Positions 33,959 through 43,200 of a stretch of DNA of 51,059 nucleotides are shown here, piece by piece. The DNA is from Cymbomonas tetramitiformis (Eukaryota > Chlorophyta > Pyramimonadophyceae > Pyramimonadales > Pyramimonadaceae). Position 1 is the stretch's first letter, and each line of letters starts with the position of its first letter. The notes under the pieces are model-generated. The model searched no databases. It was not told the origin of the DNA and was given only the letters and a program-made list of their open reading frames with translations. A program made the position numbers and the translations under genes. The stretch covers positions 1 to 51,059 of the forward strand of contig LGRX02033547.1 of the NCBI GenBank assembly GCA_001247695.2. Direction: 5' to 3'.

Positions 33959-36100
33959 GAGCTATATGTAGGTCAAGGGCCATAGAGTACCGGCGTCGCA
34001 GTCGTGGTTGTCTGGAGCAATATCATTGTGCTGCTATGTATCACATCTTGCATCAGTGTCAATTGGAGCGACACCTCTGAACAATTGTATTGCTCAAAAG
34101 GTAGACGGGTTGGAGAAAAAATCTGTGGTAATTATGACTGTTTATCCGAATAATATGGAGCCCTCTTCTAAAGTGGCGCCAAATTTTCGGTAATTTGAAG
34201 TTTGGGAATGAGTAATTCATGAATATTTTATTTGACGAACTGTGTTGGATGAAGTCAAACCGCTTATGTGCGTGAATATAGCAGACCATTTGTGCCTCAA
34301 TAGTCTATGGGATGTATTGGTGTGTATGTACCCATATTAGGGTACATATACACATAGCAAGTCAATGTATACTCCTTGAAATGCTATTTATTCATTTAGC
34401 TACATTACAAAAGTCGACATGTCCCGTACACACACTGCACTAACTGTTCTGACTCCGTGCGTTAGGTACTCTTTAACATATGAATTTTCACATATGCCAG
34501 ATTTCATCGTTTGCAACAAAAGATTTTTTAAATTTTGAACATTCAACAAATATGACATGTGGTCTGTACAACAACATCCTTCTGGGATGACGCCTCCAAT
34601 ATCTTTCTTCGATGCCAGCTTCACACCGAAACCGCAGACGCCCTGCGCGAATTATATGAGACACTAAACTGAAATACGACGATTAGTACCGAGTATTCCA
34701 ACCCCACTTTCTGAAGCGGTGATCGTCGTCGGTGGAACAATGGACCCCTCCATTTGTTTAAAAGCAAACATGGCGAGATTCTTGTTCAATGTTCAACAAT
34801 ATCAAGAAAAACATACATCACGCAGGCACGCAAAGTTGTCAACACGCATAACGCACGGAAGCAAAAGCAAAAGCAAAACGAAAGCGAGATGAGATACAAA
34901 ATTGGGGGATTTATTTTTTATAGTTTATAGAAGGAATGCAAAATAAGTAGCAACCGTATGAAGTACATAAGAATGCTCCCACCATCATGCCCCTTTCTCA
35001 CTCATCAGACAGCGGTCCGGCCGCCAGGTTCCGAAATGAAAAGGACTTCATCGGCTCAGATCTCGATTAAGTGCTTGAATTTCGAAGAAACCAAGACAGC
35101 CGTGAAACCGTTTATCCAAACAAATTAGAGAACGCAAGTTATCGTATTAATCGATCGATCGATCGACTGCGATACCCATTCGCTGACCCAAAAAAGAATA
35201 AGAAATTCCCGTTGAATACCTTGCCTATCGCACTGTGCATTGGACAACGAAATGCGAGACACTAGCAAGATACGAACCTTTTGAAAATGCGTAACATCGC
35301 CAGATGATTCTTCTCTACATACTGTTTCCAATCCAACAACGCAAAATTTAACGATTTAGTTCGCAGCTTTCGCATTTCTTGGGTACCCAGGTTGTGTTCA
35401 GGTTGGCATGCGTCCATACTGACACACGCTAATATTAAGGTCATTCTCACAGACACACGATCACATTTCAGTGTTCGAGCATACTGGACGGCGCCATCTT
35501 GTGGATAGCACCACTTCCCCTTCTTCGAGGAATATATAAGTTATCAACTTTGAAACAAAAAAACCCAGCCATAAGTTAAGCAAAAAACATTTTTTGGACC
35601 TGCGCTTTTGCATGCAACTTTTTACATGCATAGCCCCCACCGTGCTGTGCAAACACCATGTGCAAACCCATCAAGATACAAAACCCTCCACCCCTCCCCG
35701 GGACAACTAACGTGTACATATTGTCACATTATCAATATGATTGGAGGTGTAAGAATCCAGATAAAAAACATAAACATGGCGAAAATCAAATGGTAAGAGC
35801 GACATCATGGCATCTTTAGTATAAACCCTGTTAACGATGCATAGATACGGAATGTGGACTGATGGACGAGGTCGTCATGAAATGGATTCTTAAAGCACCA
35901 AACGTTAGTTCTGAGATCAATGTTATGCTCATTGTGCGTGCCGGCTACTATTACTACGTACGGTATGTTCCCACGTGTGCAATTCTATAATCGGAAATTC
36001 CCCACGAGTTTTTACGCACCTCCAACGAAGTGCACACATACGAGTGCAAGCCCAATAAATCCCGTGAGTACTAAAACAAATGCCAATAAGATCCCTTTTA
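33959..36100. other. No gene seen; AT-rich
   Basis: About 2.1 kb with stop-rich frames, a GATC run at 35153-35165 and no recognisable domain. Its right end may belong to the 3' LTR of the neighbouring Ty3 element. Confidence 0.45.
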
Positions 36101-36536
36101 AAACACCTTCCTGTAGGAGTCTACACCTTGGCTTCTTCTCTTCTTTACGGTTTCGGACTTATACTATCTACACTTATTAAACGACCGCACGAGGTATGAT
36201 TACGCTTGGTCAACTACAAGACTTCGGTTTCGTAAATCTATATAGTTATGCTTTTGCTATCAGTGCATGCTTTCAATACACAATATACAGCAGTTACGGC
36301 TCTTTACTTTTATGTTATACTTTTCAGTTCAGTTCATCTCCCCGAAACGGGTTACACTTAGAGTTCTTATACATTCAGGAACTCTTTCCATAACTCAACT
36401 GTACTGAGTACTCCGTACAACAGGCTAGGCACCTCACATCAACATCATTCTGATCGGTCCTACTGTACTCCGTACTGAGTACTCTTGCGTTTTATACTTA
36501 GCCGTTTTTCTTGCTCTTGTGCTTGCCTCCTAGCAC

Positions 36537-36555
36537 AACTCCCCCCCCCTTAGGG
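36537..36555 (-). promoter_or_regulatory. Polypurine tract and start of 3' LTR of Ty3 element
   Basis: Read on the minus strand, an AAGGGG...GGAG purine run is followed at once by TGTGCTAGGAGG, the expected primer and TG start of a 3' LTR. About 40 bases further in is TATAAAAC, a good TATA box for an LTR promoter, then paired GTACTCAGTAC / GTACGGAGTAC words. The far end of the LTR cannot be set without its partner. Confidence 0.5.
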
Positions 36556-36924
36556 AAGGTCACGTCCACGCTGACCACGTCGGACCAGTAAAGTTTTTAT
36601 ACAGATCTTCTACTGTTGCTCTGAATGATTATACAGGTCTCAGCCGCCTGTTGTCTGGGATGACATTACACTTCCCAAGACACACCGCAATAAGGAGATC
36701 GACCTCTTAAGCACAAGGGTCGGCCTCTCACCGGTCTGCCATCTGCACTACCAGGCTCCCCCAAGGCTCAAGGTCTCACATCCATTACCACGCTCAAGGT
36801 TTTAAACCTCCCAACACGGTACACTTACAGGGGATGACAATAGGTTTGCCAATTACCTGACAGTTCTCGGGATGCCGGCCCGGAGGAAAGGTTTTAAACC
36901 TTCACCGCCTCCTCGGAGTGCTAG

Positions 36925-37240
36925 AGCTTTTACCCAGATCTCCAACTGCTGCCCGGTCGTGCCAGGTCCGGAGCCAATGCTCTCGTGAAATGGATTATAC
37001 AGATTTCCACCTGTTGCCTGGTCGCGCCGAGGCTAGAGCCACTGCTCGCTTGGATAGATTACCAGGTTCTCACCTGCCGCTTGGTCATACCAAGGCTTAG
37101 AGCCACTGCTCAAATGGATTATACAGATTTCCACCTGTTGCCTGGCTGTGCCGAGGCTAGAGCCACTGCTCTCTCGGATGGATTACCCAGGTTCTCACCT
37201 GCCGCCTGGTCTCGCCAAGGCTGGAGCCACCGCTCTTCCC
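36925..37240 (-). repeat. 60-65 bp tandem repeats 3' of pol
   Basis: Units start near 36991, 37051, 37114 and 37179 with a diverged one before. They share TGGATTATACAGATTTCCACC and GAGCCACTGCTC, in two alternating subtypes. Older, weaker copies extend to about 36600. Such arrays are common in the 3' untranslated part of large Ty3 elements. Confidence 0.75.
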
Positions 37241-37257
37241 GACGCTCCCCAACGCTC

Positions 37258-40200
37258 TCAATCGCTAAGACCACTCGCGTCAGATTCCCATCCGCCCTCA
37301 GGTATGATCGTCACCTCAGCTCGCACTCCCGCTAACGCTATCGGTTCCGGCTCAAACTCGGGCGGGTCACTCTCAACAACAGCTGACTGGACTAAAACGC
37401 TCATCTCGCTCAGATCCTCCCTGACAAGCAGTTCAGACAGGAACGCATGCACCTCTTCATGTAGGGTCAGGTTGTGGAAAAGCTGTTTTAACAGTGCTGA
37501 CGGAATCCCATACAAATTCTCTCGCGCTCCCATGCCCTTCGCAAACACACCTCCGGCTCTCATCGCGCGTCCTCCTTGCGCTACTTTCTCGTGCCTACCG
37601 TGCTGCCGGAAGAACTCGCAAGGCGTATCGGAATCGCACACTCGCAAGGGTGTGCGCAACGGAACGTTGGTCCAGATGTGCGTGGGCTTCCTGTATGCGG
37701 TCCCGTATTTGCAGTATGTGACGAGATGCGGAGCTGGTAGATTGCTCATGCAGCGACGCGTGTGCAACCCGTGGGGCTCTCTTCCCCTCGGGTTCTCAAT
37801 GAAGTATGCTTCGGGCCTCAAGTACCGGATGATCTCCAATGTCCTACGAACTCGCCTGTCCGCAGCACGCAAATCTCGGATGCCTACCGTCTTCGCTTGG
37901 CTGTACTCTGTGCAAGGTGGGCTAGCCCAGACTACGTCGAAGTGTCCTGGTCTGAACTGTCGGTAGTCCCATCGCATGATATCCTCGCAATGTGTGGGGC
38001 CCCACTTGGGCTGAATGTCTACGGCAACTACTTCGCTGTTGGGAAATTGCTTAGTGAACTGCCTCTCGACTGACCCGGTCCCACAAAACAATACGAGAAT
38101 CTTAGACTGGCCGACTGGCTCCTTCTCAAGTGCTGCGGCTCCGTTGACTGGCGGCAGGGTGCTCTGAGCAGATACTCTCGCGAAAGTTCCTACTTCCTCA
38201 TCAAACCTCTCCTCTGGCACCCATGGCATTGCTCCGTCTACCTTGAGCTCCTCCGATAGCGTGGTCCATACCGCTCCTGCGGACTCGTCGCGTCTCTTAC
38301 GGACCCTAAGCTTCTCTCGCTCCACTCTCTTAGCCTCGATCCTCTCAAACTCCAACAACGCTCGGTTGGGAACACCGGGCCTGCCGGCTCCGTCCCACTC
38401 CAGATCCTCTCGGGTCTTCCACTCGTTCTCACTGCGGGGCATTCCTGTCCACTTGACCAGGTACTCTGTCCACCTCCTGCCCTGACGCTGGCGCGTGCGC
38501 GAACGCTCCACCCTCTCGACGTGGGTTTCCTTGCGCCCGCTGACGTCCAACGGAGGAGGGGGAATCTCCTTAGCTCTCTCAACGAAGCGGCTGCCCGACT
38601 CTACTGGCGAAAGCCGGTCCACGGTAAACACATCGTGCACTTTCCACTGCTTAGGCGTCTGCAACCTATAGGCCGACGGTGCGCCTCTATCGCTCGCGGG
38701 AAGGGCCATCTGCCTGTCGCTGTGAAAGACTTCCAGCACCCGAAGGGGCCCAAGGCGCTTCTTAAGCAATTTCTTGTGCAGCCCGCGGTCGCCCGGCTGG
38801 GTGAGGTGCGTGGCATCCACCCAAACCTCATCGCCTACTGCGTAACTCCTGGACTTGTGACGCGCGTCGTACTGGGCGATCTGTTGCTGCTGAGCTAAGA
38901 GCAGCTTCTCCCTAGCGAGCTGCAACTGGCGAACAAATTGGCGGGCTGTCTCGTGGGCTGTACCCTTTTTTACTGCTGCGCCCCTCCCCCCCTTAGCTCG
39001 GCCTCTCCGTGATGCAAGTGCTGCCTCCACGAAGAAGTCCAGCTGAGAGGCCGGAGCGTGACCATACGTCAGTTCAAAAGGGGTGAATCCCGTGACGGCG
39101 GAACGAGAGTCATTAATGGCGTACTCGACCGGGGTACACCATAAATCCCAATCGTGCTGGTTGGCGTCGACATACGCGCGCAACATGCGTTCGACCGTGT
39201 GGTTTGTGTGCTCTGCCTGCCCATCACCTTGTGGGTGGTACGGCGTGGTAGAGGCAACCTGGACTCCCATCAACCGATGTAGCTCGAGATGCATCTCATC
39301 CCTGAAGCGGGAGTCCCGATCACAGACGATCTTCATGGGAGCGCCGTGCAAACGCCACACTTGGTCGAAATACATGCGCGCGATCTGTGCAGCTGAGCTG
39401 TCAGCGTAAAGCATGGGGACTACGTGCACCATCTTGGACAACTTGTCCGTGAAGGTAGCAAACGCGTCGTACCCTCGCTCTGTGCGGGGCAGCCCAGTGA
39501 CGAAGTCGATACTAACCACTTGCCACAGTCTTACTGGGACTTGCAGGGGGTTAAGCTGACCGTCTGGATACCCGTTGCGTGGCCGGGTCTGTTGGCACAC
39601 AACGCAGGATTTGCACCAGTCGGTGACATCCTTGCTCATGCGTGGCCACCAAAAGCGACGGGATACCCTGTCCAGTGTCTTATCCCTTCCTGTGTGCCCT
39701 GCTGCTGGGGACTCGTGTGCTTCGCGCATCACCAGCTCTCTGAGGGGGGAATCCTGAGCTAGCACTAGCTGATACCGCCCTTCTGCCACTCGCCATATCA
39801 TGTCGTCTACCATGCGAAATGTGTCTGTCCTCTGATGTGGGGCTGCGATCAGTTCTTCCTTCAACGAGCTGAGGTACTGGCTGCGTTCGTATTCCGCTTG
39901 CAAGGCGCGGACGAACTCATCAGCCTTCAGTGGGCCTGATGCTGCCCTGGCCCTTGCTGCAACCCCTGTAGTGACTAAAGGCTCGTCGGGTTCTGCCTCA
40001 CTGTCCTTTCGCGCAGGCGGCGCTCGGGGCTTTGCCCTGCTGGCTGCTGGGGCCCACACCAGAAGGACCGGCCAGCGCAGCGGGGGTCGACCTCCATCAG
40101 GGGACTCGAAGAGGTGGTTGGGACGACCTTTTTCGTCCTTTGTGTCAAAGACTTTGACCGGATGAAGCCCATACTTGGGGTGAATCAACCGCCTCCAGGG

Positions 40201-43200
40201 GGCGTCATAGTCTGGCAGAAGGAACATCGCCGAGGTGTTTTCCGGATCGGCGCGCCACTCAGCAAGGAAATGCCGAAGAATTCTTTCTATCAAGTCTGAA
40301 TCCTTCGTGTAAGGGGGGTTGCACCAAACGTGTTTCCCGCGCCACTTTTCCTTCAAGCAATCGGTCCAATAGGTGTCAACCTGCCGGTTAACGCCCATGG
40401 AGTCGCAACACGCGTCAACGTCAAACACCCCGTACTGGGCCGCTATCTCCTCAAAGCGCTCCTTGATCAGCTTCCAGTCCTGGCGATCTACGACCTGGTC
40501 GTAGTGGGAGCTACTTTCTGGGGGCTTAACGGGCTCAGGTACCTTTCCGGCTGCCTTTGGATGACTCTGGGCCTCAGGGTGGGGGAACTTCGGGTGACTC
40601 TGGACTTCTGCTGTGGCCTGTTCCCTAGCTCGGTCTGCTCTGGTCATGACTGCTAGCGATTCGGCATCCCTCAAGGATTTCTCGCCTACTGCTAGGGTGG
40701 CAGCTGCGTCCAGCCAAAGGGCCGGCGACTCTACCCACGTGAGCCCATTCAGATGGGTGAGCTCACCAATGACCGGTGCTGGACTGGTGGGAGGGAAGGA
40801 CTCGTCCTCGGAATCACTATACTCGAAGGTGGCGCCTAAGACAGATGTGGGATCCTCGTCCCCTTCACATCTCTTGCCTTTCGGCTCAGAGTACTCGGGT
40901 CCATCGGTGGTGCGATCCACTGCCCCGAGGACAGAGGTAGGGTCCTCGTCCTCTTCGGACCCCTTGCCTGTCGGTGCGGAGTCTCTGGGCCCATCCGTGG
41001 CGCGATCCACAATCCCTTTTTCCTTCATCAACCCTTCTCTGGCTGACATTTCCTGATAGTCTGGTCGCCGGGACTGCGCGTCTGGTACTACTAAACAGCG
41101 CCCTGGCACGTGCTCCATCTGATGGACTCCTACCTCTACCAAGTCCTCGTACCAGCGAGCCTGACGTCGGCTGAGCTCCCTAGCTGGGGCGAAGAGCCAC
41201 TGAAGGGGTTTATGGTCTCCCATGAGCTTAAATGATGTGAAAATCAGATAATGTCTCCAGGTGACCGTGGTGCAATGATGGATGGCACAAAGCTCCCGTT
41301 CCCCAGCGTGATAGTTCTGCTCTGCGCTGGAGAACTGCCGGCTTTCAAAGGCCAAGGGCTGTAAGCCTCGTCCCTGATCCTGCATGAGTACACCCCCTAG
41401 TGCTACTCCACTGGCATCTGTCTGTACAAAGAAGGGTCTGGAACCGTCTGCTGCACCCTTTTGATCGGGTAGGGCCAAGGCTGGGGAGGAGATCAAGGCA
41501 GTTTTTAGCTGTTTAAATGCTGCCTTTTCATTCTCGCCCCAGGTCCAGTCCACGCCGGATTTGGTGAGGCGGGTCAACGGGTACGCGATATCTGCGAAGT
41601 TCTGGATGTACCTCCGGTAGAAGCCACACATGCCCAGAAACTGTCGCACGTGTGTGACAGTTTCTAGGTCTGGCCAATCGCGTACCGACGCAACCTTATC
41701 CTGCTGTGGACGACATCCATCCCGATCCACCACATGCCCTAGGAACCGGACTGATCGCTTGCACAATTTGACTTTCGACTTTTTGAGGTAGACGGAATTC
41801 TTTCGACATGCCTCCAGGACCTGGCGGAGGTGGTCGAGGTGTACCTCATGGGCGCTCTTACCCGGAACCTCAGCCGAGAAAATCATGATGTCATCTACAA
41901 ATACTCTGCAAAAGGGTAGGTGCCCGAGGTACTGTTGCATCATCCTTTGCCAGGTACTTGGGGAGTTTGACAATCCCATAGGCATGACCAACCACTCGTA
42001 CGCTCCAAAGTGCGTAGTCATTGCGGTTTTCTCCACGTCCTCTGCTTTCATAGGAACCTGCCAAAATCCCCAAAGGGCATCCATCGTAGAGAAGACGGTA
42101 GCCCCTTGTAGGTCATCTAAGAGACTCTGGACATCCGGGAGGGGGTACTTGTCCTTGACTGTGATCTCATTGATCTGTCTGTAGTCAATGACTAGACGCA
42201 ACTCCTTGGGATTACTCGGCTTGGGGACCATCAGCACAGGGCAGCCCCACGGAGAGGCCGAGGGTCGTATGTACCCTTTGGCTAAGAGCTCATCTAGCTG
42301 TTGCCGGAGTTGCCGCAACTCCTCCTGCGACAACTTGTACCCTCGCCGGTGCAAGGCGTTCCCACTCCAATCTGGCCTGAGCCGGATGCCGGACTTGAAT
42401 TCCCTTGACTGGACTGATTCCGGCAGCTCTGTGCAAATGACATCTGCGAACTCCTTTTCCAGGTCCCTAAGCTGCTGCCAGATTTCCGGCGACACCGTCT
42501 CGTCTATCTCGTCCTCCGGTGGTTCCGGGGAGGCCTGAGCAGTCTGTGGGGCTGGCGGCGAGGTAGTACTTGGCGGGGCGGCCGGTACCGGCGGGTCTGT
42601 GGTCTGCGGAGCTGGCGGCGGGGTAGTGTCTGGCGGCACGACTGGTGCCGAGGCTCGCGACTTCTGACTCTGAGGACTCGGGACAGTGGGGACTTTTGGT
42701 CCCGGCGGCTGCTCGGTGGAGGGGCCACTTTCAGCACCAGGCTGACCGACTGCTGCGACCTGGTCACGCCAACGCACTCGCTTACGCCGTGCTCGGGGTC
42801 GTCGCTCCGCGACCAGACCCCGGCCCTGCTGGAGCGCCGCGGCTGCCTGCGCGTGCCAGGTGGGTGGCTTCCCGGCCGCGTGATCCTCTATCGCCTGTCT
42901 ACGCACCGCTGGCGGAAGCAACGCAAATGCTCCGTTCGCCTCCTGTTTGCTAGCGAAAAAGCTGAGAGGGTCAGGGTGATCCCCGGCCTCGTCGACCGTA
43001 CTCGCAAATCCCTGTGGCCTAATATCCTCGACCACCGCCCCTACTCTCTGCAAATGACACGCTCCTTCCACGTCACTATAGCCGGACTCGGAACTGTCCG
43101 AGACCAACCCTCCCGGCCCCTCAGACTCCTCAGCTCCGTCCGGCACCGTTGCGCTGGGACGCACGCTGACTTCACTATCCTCGGACCCGGAGGAGGGTTC

